Position numbers and translations under genes: made by a program. This document shows positions 26,314 through 34,276 of a stretch of 64,000 nt of DNA, piece after piece. The notes beneath the pieces were generated by a model. That model was not told the DNA's origin. It saw only the letters and a program-made list of their open reading frames with translations, and searched no databases. Positions within the stretch are counted from its first letter, which is position 1; the number at the start of each line of letters is the position of its first letter. The stretch comes from an uncultured Oscillospiraceae bacterium (GTDB lineage Bacteria > Bacillota > Clostridia > Oscillospirales > Ruminococcaceae). Location: positions 1-64,000 of the forward strand of contig CASFKY010000009.1 of assembly GCA_949295465.1 (NCBI GenBank), in the 5' to 3' direction.

Positions 26314-27084
26314 TTACATCTGACTTTTGATCTGGCCGATGGCTCCTTTTTCCAGCCGGCTCACCTGGGCCTGGCTGATGCCGATCTCCCGGGCCACCTC
26401 CATCTGGGTCTTGCCCGCCAGATACCGCAGCTCCATGATCCGCCGCTGCCTTGGGCTGAGGGTCTTGACTGTATCCCGGAACTGGATCTGACTGACCCAG
26501 GTGTCCTCGCTGTCCGAGGTGCCCAGCTGATCCATCACATACATGGCGTCGCCCCCCTCCCCGTACACCGGCTCGTAGAGACTCACCGGCTCGGCCACCG
26601 ATTCCAGCGCCAGGGTCACCTCCTCCCGGGGCAGGCCCACCGCCCGGGCCACCTCTCCGATGCGGGGTTCCCGGCCCAGGCTCTTCTGGAGCTGTTCCCT
26701 CGCCTGCATGGCCCGGTGGGCCACATCCCGCACCGAGCGGCTGACCCGCACGGCGCTGTTGTCCCGCAGAAAGCGGCGGATCTCCCCCACAATCATGGGC
26801 ACCCCGTAGGTGGAAAACCGCACGTTCAGGCTGGGGTCGAAGTGGTCGATTGCCTTGATGAGGCCGATGCAGCCCACCTGAAACAGATCGTCCATGGCTT
26901 CGCCCCGGTTGGCAAATTTCTGCACCACGCTGAGCACCAGCCGCAGGTTGCCCTGGATCATGGTCTGCCGGGCTTCCTCGTCCCCTTTCTGGATCCGCTC
27001 CAGCAGTTCCCTCTTTTCCTTTTCCTTCAATACCGGCAGTTTGGCGGTATTGACGCCGCAAATTTCCACTTTGTTGTAATACAT
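26314..27084 (-). CDS. sigG: RNA polymerase sporulation sigma factor SigG
   Basis: SigG directs late forespore transcription after engulfment. The 256-residue protein starts NKVEICGVNTAKLPVLKEKE, the SigG-specific N-terminus; region 2 contains LRLVLSVVQKFANRGEAMDDLFQVGCIGL and region 2.4 RFSTYGVPMIVGEIRRFLRDN; region 4 ends with TQMEVAREIGISQAQVSRLEK. This pattern separates it from SigF and SigB. ATG 27084 has no strong ribosome site (CGGGGAG). In Bacillus sigG follows sigE directly; here a convergent gene intervenes. Confidence 0.96.
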   Translation of the reverse strand: MYYNKVEICGVNTAKLPVLKEKEKRELLERIQKGDEEARQTMIQGNLRLVLSVVQKFANRGEAMDDLFQVGCIGLIKAIDHFDPSLNVRFSTYGVPMIVGEIRRFLRDNSAVRVSRSVRDVAHRAMQAREQLQKSLGREPRIGEVARAVGLPREEVTLALESVAEPVSLYEPVYGEGGDAMYVMDQLGTSDSEDTWVSQIQFRDTVKTLSPRQRRIMELRYLAGKTQMEVAREIGISQAQVSRLEKGAIGQIKSQM

Positions 27085-27216
27085 GTTTCACACTCCCCGG
27101 GCGGTGATGCCCTTGGGGGAAGTATGGCCCCGGCGGCCCGGCCCAAAACAGAAGGGCCGCTGGCAAAAACTGCACAGCGGCCCGCACCCGAGCATACTAT
27201 GGCGCAGGAGGTGAGG

Positions 27217-27723
27217 ATGAGGATGCAAGCGATCTTTTTTGTTCCCCTGGGGCTGGGGGTGCTGCTGGTGATCGCCCTGCTGGCAGCCTATATCTGGGCG
27301 CTGCGCCGGCCTTCGGGGGAGCCGGTGGAGTATGAGGCCACCGATTTTTCGGCCCCGGCCGGCTTCAATGTGACCACCCTGCCCCAGGACGATATTCTGA
27401 CCCGGGGACGCAATCTTTTGTGGGACAGCCGGCTGGCCGAGCTGGAATTTTTTGCCGAGCCGGGCTGGAAATTCCTGCTGCGGGTATGCGCCGCCAAGGG
27501 GGATATGAAGCTGGAGGACTGGAACACCAGCTACGACCAGCGGACGATACAGTACTATGACCGAATTCGGATCACGTTCCTGCAAAGTCCCGGGGGCTCA
27601 GCCCTGGCTTTGTGGAGCAAGAGCGGCTTTGACTACGCGCTGTATTTTGAGAACTACGAGATGGGGCTGCCCACCGGCCTTGTGGATGATTTTGTCCGGG
27701 AGACCAACACGGTGGCCGCCTGA
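27217..27723 (+). CDS. Hypothetical single-pass membrane protein between sigG and sigE
   Basis: A 168-residue protein with one N-terminal membrane helix (about 4-28, IFFVPLGLGVLLVIALLAAYIW) and a soluble domain of about 135 residues with alternating strands, including WDSRLAELEFFAEPGWKFLLRV and YDRIRITFLQSPGGSALALW. I do not recognise the family. ATG 27217 follows AGGAGGTG closely, and ATG 27223 is an alternative. It is transcribed away from sigG and towards sigE and ends at a terminator. Position inside the sporulation sigma locus hints at a sporulation link, but this is only context. Confidence 0.7.
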   Translation: MRMQAIFFVPLGLGVLLVIALLAAYIWALRRPSGEPVEYEATDFSAPAGFNVTTLPQDDILTRGRNLLWDSRLAELEFFAEPGWKFLLRVCAAKGDMKLEDWNTSYDQRTIQYYDRIRITFLQSPGGSALALWSKSGFDYALYFENYEMGLPTGLVDDFVRETNTVAA

Positions 27724-27737
27724 ACCCTGCCCGCTTT

Positions 27738-27765
27738 GCAGCCCGGTCCCCGCCGGGCTGCTTTT
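27738..27765. terminator. Terminator between the unknown gene and sigE
   Basis: GCAGCCCGG (27738-27746) and CCGGGCTGC (27753-27761) form a 9-bp stem followed by TTTT. Confidence 0.85.
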
Positions 27766-28478
27766 CATTCCATCTTTTCCAGCTCCTTGCGAAGTCGGCG
27801 GATGATTCTCTTTTCCAGCCGGGAGATGTAGCTCTGGGAGATGCCGATGGCGTCGGCCACCTCCTTCTGGGTGCGCTCCACCCCGTCCACCAACCCGAAG
27901 CGCATTTGCATGATGGTCTTTTCCCGTCCGTCCAGGGTGTCGATGGCCTGGTGCAGCATGGTGCGCTCCACATCCTGCTCCATCTCGTAGCCCACCTGGT
28001 TCTGATCGCTGCTGAGCACGTCGGACAAGAGCAGCTCGTTGCCGTCCCCGTCGGTGTTCAGGGGCTCGTCGATGCTGGCCTCCTGGCGGCGGTTGCTGCT
28101 CTTGCGCAGGTACATGAGGATCTCGTTTTCGATGCAGCGGCTGGCGTAGGTGGCCAGCTTGATGTTGCGGGAGGGCACAAAGGTGTTCACCGCCTTGATG
28201 AGCCCGATGGTGCCGATGGAGATCACATCCTCCACCGAGACGCCGGGGGCCTCGAACTTCTTGGCGATGTATACCACCAGCCGCAGGTTGTGGGTGATAA
28301 GGATGTCCCGGCAACTCTCCCGGCCCTCCTCCAGCCCGGCAAACACCTTTTTCTCCTCCTCCGGCGTCAGGGGGGAGGGCAGGGTGTCCGGCCCGTTTAT
28401 GTAATAGGAAGAATCCGGCAGCCGCAGCCTGCCCCAGAAATTGTGCCACAGCTGCTCCAGAGAAATTGCCAGTTTCAT
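27765..28478 (-). CDS. sigE: RNA polymerase sporulation sigma factor SigE (pro-form)
   Basis: SigE is the first mother-cell-specific sigma factor. The 237-residue product has the N-terminal pro-sequence (about residues 1-25) removed by SpoIIGA, then YYINGPDTLPSPLTPEEE. Region 2 shows LRLVVYIAKKFEAPGVSVEDVISIGTIGL and YASRCIENEILMYLR; region 4 has ERTQKEVADAIGISQSYISRLEK. ATG 28478 was chosen because GGAGG lies 8 nt upstream. It is 20 nt downstream of spoIIGA in one operon, as in other spore formers. Confidence 0.96.
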   Translation of the reverse strand: MKLAISLEQLWHNFWGRLRLPDSSYYINGPDTLPSPLTPEEEKKVFAGLEEGRESCRDILITHNLRLVVYIAKKFEAPGVSVEDVISIGTIGLIKAVNTFVPSRNIKLATYASRCIENEILMYLRKSSNRRQEASIDEPLNTDGDGNELLLSDVLSSDQNQVGYEMEQDVERTMLHQAIDTLDGREKTIMQMRFGLVDGVERTQKEVADAIGISQSYISRLEKRIIRRLRKELEKME

Positions 28479-28498
28479 TGCACATGCCTCCATTTTGT

Positions 28499-29371
28499 TC
28501 AGAGGGCAAAGAACAGCCCGCCCCCGAAGATCGCCTCAAAATTCCCGTCCGCCAGCTTTTCCGGGCAGAAGATCACCGTGGCCCGGGGCAGCGTCCCCTT
28601 CCGGCCCGGGCCGGAAAGTTCCAGCCCGCTGGCCGTAACCGCGGGCAGCAGTCCCCTGCCGGCGGCGGTGGCACACTGGATCAGCCGGATGCCGGCCCCG
28701 CCGGCGGGCAGCTCTCCTCGGCTGAAATACTCTTCCAGATCACTTTCCAGGCCGGGGGGCAGTTTTTGTTTCAGGGCCGGCAGGGCCGCCAGCAGGGCGG
28801 GCGCGCCGGTGTAGGGGTCGCTCACCTCAAAGCCGGTGTCATACAGGGCCCGCAGCCCCCGCACCGGCCGCTGTCCCAGCCGCAGATCCAGCCGGTAGAG
28901 GGTGCGCGCCGGCGCCCGGCCAAAAATCAGCGCCAGCAGCCGGGTGAGCAGGTACACCCCCGCCACGCAGCCGGCCAGCAGCGACGGAGAAATGCCCGCG
29001 TATACCGACAGGTTGTTGGTCTGCCAGATGCCCCCTGTGCCCTGGCTGCACCGCCAGACCACCGCCCCGGCCAGCAGCAGGTTGAGGCAGAGATACCAGG
29101 CCGCCTGGCGGAAAAAGGGCCTTGCCCCCCGCCAGCAGAAGGCCGCCCGCACCACCGCCAGGGCCGAAGCCGCCTGATAGGCCAGCTGGAGCCCGAAGGG
29201 CAGGGGCGGCGCCAGCAGCACCAGGGTGGAGGCCGAGGCGGCCAGCGCCCCCAGCAGGTTGCGCCCGAAAGCGGGGGTGCAGCCGGTGAGCAGCCCGGCC
29301 CCCCGCAGCAGAAGGTAGCCGATCAGGAAATTCACCAGCAGCAGGGTATCCAGATAGATCACCGTCTTCAT
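28499..29371 (-). CDS. spoIIGA: Sigma-E processing peptidase SpoIIGA
   Basis: SpoIIGA is the membrane aspartic protease that cleaves pro-SigE after a forespore signal. The 290-residue protein has five hydrophobic helices in its N-terminal half (MKTVIYLDTLLLVNFLIGYL first) and a soluble domain with the catalytic aspartate in ALYDTGFEVSDPYTG (about 187-201) of the D-T-G type. ATG 29371 is preceded by GGGGGG. It forms an operon with sigE. Its promoter has an unusually long spacer. Confidence 0.93.
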   Translation of the reverse strand: MKTVIYLDTLLLVNFLIGYLLLRGAGLLTGCTPAFGRNLLGALAASASTLVLLAPPLPFGLQLAYQAASALAVVRAAFCWRGARPFFRQAAWYLCLNLLLAGAVVWRCSQGTGGIWQTNNLSVYAGISPSLLAGCVAGVYLLTRLLALIFGRAPARTLYRLDLRLGQRPVRGLRALYDTGFEVSDPYTGAPALLAALPALKQKLPPGLESDLEEYFSRGELPAGGAGIRLIQCATAAGRGLLPAVTASGLELSGPGRKGTLPRATVIFCPEKLADGNFEAIFGGGLFFAL

Positions 29372-29394
29372 GGCGCCGCCCCCCATCAGGGTTT

Positions 29395-29427
29395 AGTGTA
29401 GACCATTCCCCAAAGAAAACCCGTCAA
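29395..29427 (-). promoter_or_regulatory. Candidate spoIIG promoter with 21-nt spacer
   Basis: Minus strand TTGACG (29422-29427) and TACACT (29395-29400) are separated by 21 nt, outside the normal 16-18. The Bacillus subtilis spoIIG promoter is known for a 22-nt spacer and dependence on Spo0A~P. No perfect TGNCGAA box is seen. Function is inferred. Confidence 0.5.
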
Positions 29428-29440
29428 AAAAAGGGTGCAA

Positions 29441-29474
29441 AAAAGGACGAAGAGAAATTTCTCTTCGTCCTTTT
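29441..29474 (-). terminator. Perfect 34-bp palindromic terminator after glsA
   Basis: AAAAGGACGAAGAGAAA is followed directly by its exact reverse complement with no loop bases. On the minus strand the T-tract ends glsA transcription just upstream of the spoIIGA promoter. Confidence 0.85.
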
Positions 29475-29495
29475 CAGGGGCCGGACAGGGCCGGC

Positions 29496-30440
29496 TCAGA
29501 ACATATTCAGGTCCATTTTTTCCGAGAGGAACTCCATGATCTTGAGCCCTCCCACGCTGTTGCCCTTTTCGTCCAGGGCGGGGCCGTAGGCCGCGATGCC
29601 GCACTTGCCGATGGGGGCCGCGATGATGCCGCCTCCCACGCCGCTCTTGGAGGGCATGCCCACTGTGGCGGCGTACTCGCCGGAATAGTCGTACATGCCG
29701 CAGGTGACCATGAGGGAGCGCACCAGCTTGACCACCCGCAGGGGGATGATGGGCTCCTTGGTGTTGGGGTTCACCCCATTGTTGGCCAGCACCGCCGCAA
29801 AGAAGGCCATATCCCGGCAGTTGGCGCTGAGAGAGCAGATGGTGAAGTACAAATCCAGGTGGGGCTCCACCTCCCCGTCGATGATGCCGTTGGCCTTCAT
29901 CAGGTTGATGATGGCCCTGTTTTTGTGGCCGCTCTCCTTCTCGGAGCGGAACACCTCATAGTCCACATCCAGCTTGGGGTTGCCGGTGAGCTTGCGGGCA
30001 AACTCCACACAGCAGTTCTGCCGCTCCTCCAGGCTGCCGCCCCGGATGCAGCTGGCCACCGCGATGGCCCCCGCGTTGATCATGGGGTTGAAGGGCTTTT
30101 TCTTGATGAGGCTTTCCAGCCGGACCATGGAGTTGAAGGCGTCGCCGGTGGGCTCCATCCCCACCTTGGTGAATACGTACTCAAAGCCGTTCTGTTCGAT
30201 GGCCAGAATCAGGCTCATCACCTTGGCGATGCTCTGCATGGTGAACTGCTCGTCGCAGTCCCCCGCGGTCATCATGTTGCCGTCCAAATCGCAGATGGCC
30301 ACCCCCAGCTTGCCGGGGTCCTTTTTGGCAAGCTCGGGGATGTAATCGGCCGGCTTGCCGTAGCGCACGAACTTGTGCCCGTAGCTGAGAGCCTGGCGGA
30401 CCAGCTTCTCCTGCTCCACACTTTCCAGGTCTAAGATCAT
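29496..30440 (-). CDS. glsA: Glutaminase A
   Basis: A 314-residue beta-lactamase-fold glutaminase that hydrolyses glutamine to glutamate and ammonia. The SxxK catalytic pair is in FTMQSIAKVMSL, with further conserved segments FNPMINAGAIA, LTGNPKLDVD, MKANGIIDGEVEPHLDLYF and MYDYSGEYAATVGMPSKSGVGGG. ATG 30440 follows AAGGAGAATCGGAATT. It has its own promoter and terminator. Cytoplasmic; in gut bacteria it may also aid acid resistance, but nothing nearby shows this. Confidence 0.95.
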   Translation of the reverse strand: MILDLESVEQEKLVRQALSYGHKFVRYGKPADYIPELAKKDPGKLGVAICDLDGNMMTAGDCDEQFTMQSIAKVMSLILAIEQNGFEYVFTKVGMEPTGDAFNSMVRLESLIKKKPFNPMINAGAIAVASCIRGGSLEERQNCCVEFARKLTGNPKLDVDYEVFRSEKESGHKNRAIINLMKANGIIDGEVEPHLDLYFTICSLSANCRDMAFFAAVLANNGVNPNTKEPIIPLRVVKLVRSLMVTCGMYDYSGEYAATVGMPSKSGVGGGIIAAPIGKCGIAAYGPALDEKGNSVGGLKIMEFLSEKMDLNMF

Positions 30441-30545
30441 AATTCCGATTCTCCTTTTCCTGCACATAGCCCGCCGGGCGGGCCCGATCTCGGTCGGCGG
30501 CCCTGCGGGAGGGCACCACCCCTTCCGCGCCGTCGTTTCACCGAA

Positions 30546-30574
30546 ATTATGACAGAAACTCTGCGTTTCGTCAA
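30546..30574 (-). promoter_or_regulatory. Promoter of glsA
   Basis: Minus strand TTGACG (30569-30574), 17-nt spacer, CATAAT (30546-30551). The leader to the ATG at 30440 is about 100 nt. Confidence 0.7.
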
Positions 30575-30623
30575 TTGTTTCTTGTGCATTCCGCCCTTTT
30601 GGGCCGGAAGAATCGCCGCGCCT

Positions 30624-33002
30624 TTATTTCAGCTCCACCACCGTGACGCCGGCCTCGCCCTCGCCGTAGCGTCCCAGCCGGAAGCTCTTCACGTTTTTGT
30701 GCCCCTTCAGGTGGGCCTGGATGGCGCTGCGCAGCGCCCCGGTGCCCTTGCCGTGGATGAGGTAGAGTACGTTTTGGTTGGTCATCACCGCATGGTCGAT
30801 GAACTGATCCACCTCCATGAGGGCCTCCTCCACGGTCATGCCCAGCAGGTTCAGCTCCATGCTGGCCCCCCGCTCGGCCCGGTCCACCGTGGTGCGGGGC
30901 GCGGGCCGGGGCTGCATCTTCTTTTTGGTCGGTTTCTGGAATTTATCCGGCGCCCGCAGCCCCTGGAGGGGCACCTTGGTCTTGAGGATGCCGGCCTGCA
31001 CGGCCACCATCCCGTTTTTGTCCGGCAGGGCGGTGACGGTGGCCAGCTGGTCATACTCGGCGATGACCACCTCCTGCCCCACCCGCACCTCTTTCAGGGG
31101 CACATACTCCTTGCGGGCCCGGTGCACCACGTCGCTCTGGTCAAAGAGCTTTTCGGCGTCCCGCCGGGCGATCTGCCGGGCCTGGGCCGCCCGCTGGGCG
31201 GCGCTGGTCTTTTCGTCTTTCTGGATCTTGCGCAGCTCCTCGGTGAGGGCGTAGGCTTCGCTCTGCACCTGCTGGATCATCTGGCGTGCCTTGAGCCGGG
31301 CCGCTTCCAGCTCGGTCTCGGCCTGCTTTTCCAGGGCGTCGCTTTTCTTTTTGGCCTTTTCCAGGGCCTGGGCCGCCGCGTCCTTCTGGCGCTCGGCCTC
31401 CTCCTGGCTGGCCTTCAGCTTCATCTTCAGATCGTCCAGCTGAGCCAGCACGCTGTCCAGCCGCTTGTCGTCCTCGTTCAGGTGCCGGCGGGCAGTCTGG
31501 ATCACATTCTGGGGCAGGCCCAGCTTTTCGCCGATGAGGAAGGCGTTGGATTTGCCCGGCACCCCCACGCTGAGCTTGTAGGTGGGGCGCAGGCTCTCCA
31601 GGTCGAACTCGCAGCTGGCGTTCACCACGCCGGGGGTCTCCAGGGCAAACACCTTCATCTCGGAATAGTGGGTGGTGGCCATGATGAGGGCCCCTTGGCT
31701 GCGCAGCTGCTCGATGATGCTCACCGCCAGGGCCGCGCCCTCGGCCGGGTCGGTGCCCGCCCCCAATTCGTCCAGCAGCACCAGGCTGCCCTGACCCGCC
31801 TCGGCAAGAATATCGGTGATCTTTTTCATATGGCCGCTGAAGGTGGAGAGGCTCTGCTCAATGCTCTGCTCGTCGCCGATGTCCACCAGGTACTTTCCGA
31901 ACACACAGACGCTGCTGCTCTCATGGGCAGGAATCAGAAAGCCCATCTGGGCCATGGCGCAGAGCAGACCGGCGGTCTTGAGGCTCACCGTCTTGCCGCC
32001 GGTGTTGGGGCCGGTGACCACCAGGGTGTCGTACTCCCTGCCCAGCTCAATATCCACCGGCACCACTTTGGCCAGGTCAATGAGGGGATGCCGGGCCCGC
32101 TTGAGGGAAAAGATGCGGTCCTCGGACACGGCGGGCAGATAGGCCTTCTGCTCCAGGGCCAGGCGGGCCTTGGCCAGCAGCACGTCAATGTCCAGCATGG
32201 CGTCGTAGCTGTAGCCGAACTGGGGCTCCAGCCCGGCCACCTGGTCGGAAAAGGCCCCCAGGATCCGCTCGATCTCGGCGGTCTCCTGGCTGCGCAGCTG
32301 GAGGATGCGGGCGTTGGCCTCCACCACAGCGGTGGGCTCCACAAAGAGGGTGGCCCCGGTGGAGGAGACGTCGTGGATGACGCCGGTGACCTCGCCCCGG
32401 TACTCGGCCTTCACCGGCACCACATACCGACCGTTGCGCAGGGAGACCACGTTCTCCTGCAAATACTTGCCGGTGGTCTGGGAGCGGACGATCTGCTCCA
32501 GCTTGTCCCGGATGGAGTTCTCGGTGCGCCGGATGGAAGAGCGGATCTCAAAAAGGGTATGGCTGGCGGAATCCGCCATCTCGGTGGGGGACAGGATGGC
32601 GTCGGTGATGGATTTTTCCAGGGCGGGCTGGGGGCTCAGGGCATAGAACAGATCGTCGGTGGGCAAAAAGTCGTGCTCGGTCATCCGATACCAGGCCGCC
32701 AGGGAGGCAAAATTTCGCAGGGTGGCTGCCACGGTGAGCAGCTCAGCCATGCTCAATACGCCTCCCTTGACCGCCCGGGCCACGATCCCTTTCACCCCGT
32801 CCACCCCGGAAAACCGAGGACTGCCGTTTTTCAAGAGCAGGCTGTTTACCGCGTCGGTCTTGCCCAGGGCAAAGCGCACCTCCTCCACGTCGGTGAAGAG
32901 CTCCTGCTCCCGCAAAAGGGCCGCCGCCTGGGGACAGGCAGTGTAACCTGCCGCTTTTTCCACGATTTTATCCAATTCAAGGCTTTTCAGATATCCTGTC
33001 AT
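30624..33002 (-). CDS. mutS2: Endonuclease MutS2 / ribosome rescue factor
   Basis: A 792-residue MutS2. The MutS-type ATPase core has Walker A VTGPNTGGKTVSLKT and Walker B LVLLDELGAGTDP; a long coiled coil (about 510-620) with KOW-like segment follows, and the C-terminal Smr nuclease domain is LNLLGMTVEEALMEVDQFID with LIHGKGTGALR. MutS2 suppresses homologous recombination and in Bacillus splits collided ribosomes. It lacks the mismatch-recognition domain of MutS. ATG 33002 follows GGAAGGAATT. Own near-consensus promoter. Confidence 0.96.
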   Translation of the reverse strand: MTGYLKSLELDKIVEKAAGYTACPQAAALLREQELFTDVEEVRFALGKTDAVNSLLLKNGSPRFSGVDGVKGIVARAVKGGVLSMAELLTVAATLRNFASLAAWYRMTEHDFLPTDDLFYALSPQPALEKSITDAILSPTEMADSASHTLFEIRSSIRRTENSIRDKLEQIVRSQTTGKYLQENVVSLRNGRYVVPVKAEYRGEVTGVIHDVSSTGATLFVEPTAVVEANARILQLRSQETAEIERILGAFSDQVAGLEPQFGYSYDAMLDIDVLLAKARLALEQKAYLPAVSEDRIFSLKRARHPLIDLAKVVPVDIELGREYDTLVVTGPNTGGKTVSLKTAGLLCAMAQMGFLIPAHESSSVCVFGKYLVDIGDEQSIEQSLSTFSGHMKKITDILAEAGQGSLVLLDELGAGTDPAEGAALAVSIIEQLRSQGALIMATTHYSEMKVFALETPGVVNASCEFDLESLRPTYKLSVGVPGKSNAFLIGEKLGLPQNVIQTARRHLNEDDKRLDSVLAQLDDLKMKLKASQEEAERQKDAAAQALEKAKKKSDALEKQAETELEAARLKARQMIQQVQSEAYALTEELRKIQKDEKTSAAQRAAQARQIARRDAEKLFDQSDVVHRARKEYVPLKEVRVGQEVVIAEYDQLATVTALPDKNGMVAVQAGILKTKVPLQGLRAPDKFQKPTKKKMQPRPAPRTTVDRAERGASMELNLLGMTVEEALMEVDQFIDHAVMTNQNVLYLIHGKGTGALRSAIQAHLKGHKNVKSFRLGRYGEGEAGVTVVELK

Positions 33003-33083
33003 AATTCCTTCCCGTCATCTGCTGTGTGGGGGCCTCATCCGGGCCCGGCGGGCCGGCCTTCGCCGCCCGCGGCCTGTCCTAAA

Positions 33084-33111
33084 ATTATAAACCATTCCCC
33101 TGCTTTGTCAA
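33084..33111 (-). promoter_or_regulatory. Promoter of mutS2
   Basis: Minus strand perfect TTGACA (33106-33111), 16-nt spacer, perfect TATAAT (33084-33089). Confidence 0.8.
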
Positions 33112-33184
33112 ACCAGCCGACGGCCAAAATTTCGGGATTTTTCGCTTTTTTTGGTGCCCGTCGCGGCTTTTGTCGCCCCGGCGG

Positions 33185-33213
33185 TTGAAGGGGCAGCCCT
33201 TTCGTGATAAGCT
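33185..33213 (+). promoter_or_regulatory. Weak promoter of the WYL regulator
   Basis: TTGAAG (33185-33190), 17-nt spacer, TAAGCT (33208-33213), about 70 nt before the ATG. Confidence 0.4.
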
Positions 33214-33281
33214 AAAGGAAACATTTTGTGTGAAAGGCGCTTCGCTCCGGCCGGGCCGCCCTTCGCCGGGAGGCTCCTCTT

Positions 33282-34214
33282 ATGAAAAAATCCGACCGTC
33301 TCATCCACATTCTGGCCCTGCTGCTGCGCCAGGGCAAGGCCACCGCGCCCCAACTGGCCCGGGAGCTGGGGGTCTCCCGCCGCACCATCGGGCGGGATGT
33401 GGAGGCGCTGTGCCAGGCGGGGTTCCCGGTGATGACCGCCCAGGGCCAGAACGGGGGCATCGCCCTGATGGAGGGGTTCCAGCCCGATCCCAAGCTGCTG
33501 GCCAGCCCCCGGATGCAGGCCGCGCTGGAGCTGGCCCGAAACGGCGAAGAGCCGGCGTCCCGGTCCTTCCGGCAACTGGCCCGGACCCTGAATCCCGCCG
33601 CCAGCCAATACCTGACCCCCGACGACACCTTTCTCATCGATTTTTCCTGCCTGTACCAGGACACCCTGGCCCGCAAGATCGGGGAGCTGCGCACCGCCAT
33701 CGAGGGCAGTTTTCTGGTGCGGTTCACCTACTGCGGCCCCGAGGGGGAGAGCGCCTGTCGGGTGGAGCCCTACCGGCTGGTGTTCCATCTTTCCAGCTGG
33801 TATCTGTGGGGGTTCTGTCTGGCCCGGCAGGAATTCCATCTCTTCAAACTGAATCGGATCGAGGAGCTGAGGGTGACCGGCAACCTCTACCAAAAGCGGC
33901 TGGTGCCGCCCCCCGCCCTGGCCCCCGAGGCCATCTTTCCGCCCCGGTACTCGGTGCAGGTGCTCTTTGCGCCGGAATGCCGCTGGCGGCTGGTGGAGGA
34001 TTTTGGCCGGGAGAGCTTCACGGTCCGGCCGGACGGGCGGCTGCTGTTTTCGGCGGATTTTTCGGACAAGAGCGATCTGTTCGGCTGGCTGCTCACCTTC
34101 GGCGGCCGGTTTGAGCTGCTCCAGCCTGAGGAATTGCGGGCCGAGATGGCCTGGATCGGCTGCTCCATCCAGGAAAACCACACCGAGCCTGTCCCGCTGG
34201 AGCAGGAAACCTGA
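33282..34214 (+). CDS. HTH-11 / WYL domain transcriptional regulator
   Basis: A 310-residue YafY-type regulator. The N-terminal winged helix reads DRLIHILALLLRQGKATAPQLARELGVSRRTIGRDVEALCQAGFPV; the WYL domain is around 135-215 (AIEGSFLVRFTYCG, VEPYRLVFHLSSWYLWGFCLARQEFHLFKLNRI). The WYL triad appears as WYL within SSWYLWGF. A C-terminal WCX extension follows. WYL domains sense nucleic acids or small ligands; the target here is unknown. ATG 33282 follows GGGAGG. No operon partner is apparent. Confidence 0.9.
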   Translation: MKKSDRLIHILALLLRQGKATAPQLARELGVSRRTIGRDVEALCQAGFPVMTAQGQNGGIALMEGFQPDPKLLASPRMQAALELARNGEEPASRSFRQLARTLNPAASQYLTPDDTFLIDFSCLYQDTLARKIGELRTAIEGSFLVRFTYCGPEGESACRVEPYRLVFHLSSWYLWGFCLARQEFHLFKLNRIEELRVTGNLYQKRLVPPPALAPEAIFPPRYSVQVLFAPECRWRLVEDFGRESFTVRPDGRLLFSADFSDKSDLFGWLLTFGGRFELLQPEELRAEMAWIGCSIQENHTEPVPLEQET

Positions 34215-34228
34215 ACGGTAAGCGCACA

Positions 34229-34276
34229 CCGCCCCCGGTCGGCCTGAAAGGGCTGCCCGGGGGCGGTTTTTGTTTT
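34229..34276. terminator. Terminator between WYL gene and recO
   Basis: CCGCCCCCGG (34229-34238) and CCGGGGGCGG (34257-34266) form a stem followed by TTTTTGTTTT. Confidence 0.85.

Noticed and set aside
27160..27200. CATACTA before the unknown gene at 27217 as a SigF/SigG -10 box
   Set aside because: The -35 region does not match, and the start site would fall on the ribosome binding site.
30549..33188. Plus-strand open frame of almost 900 codons opposite mutS2
   Set aside because: Shadow of mutS2, which has complete Walker and Smr motifs.
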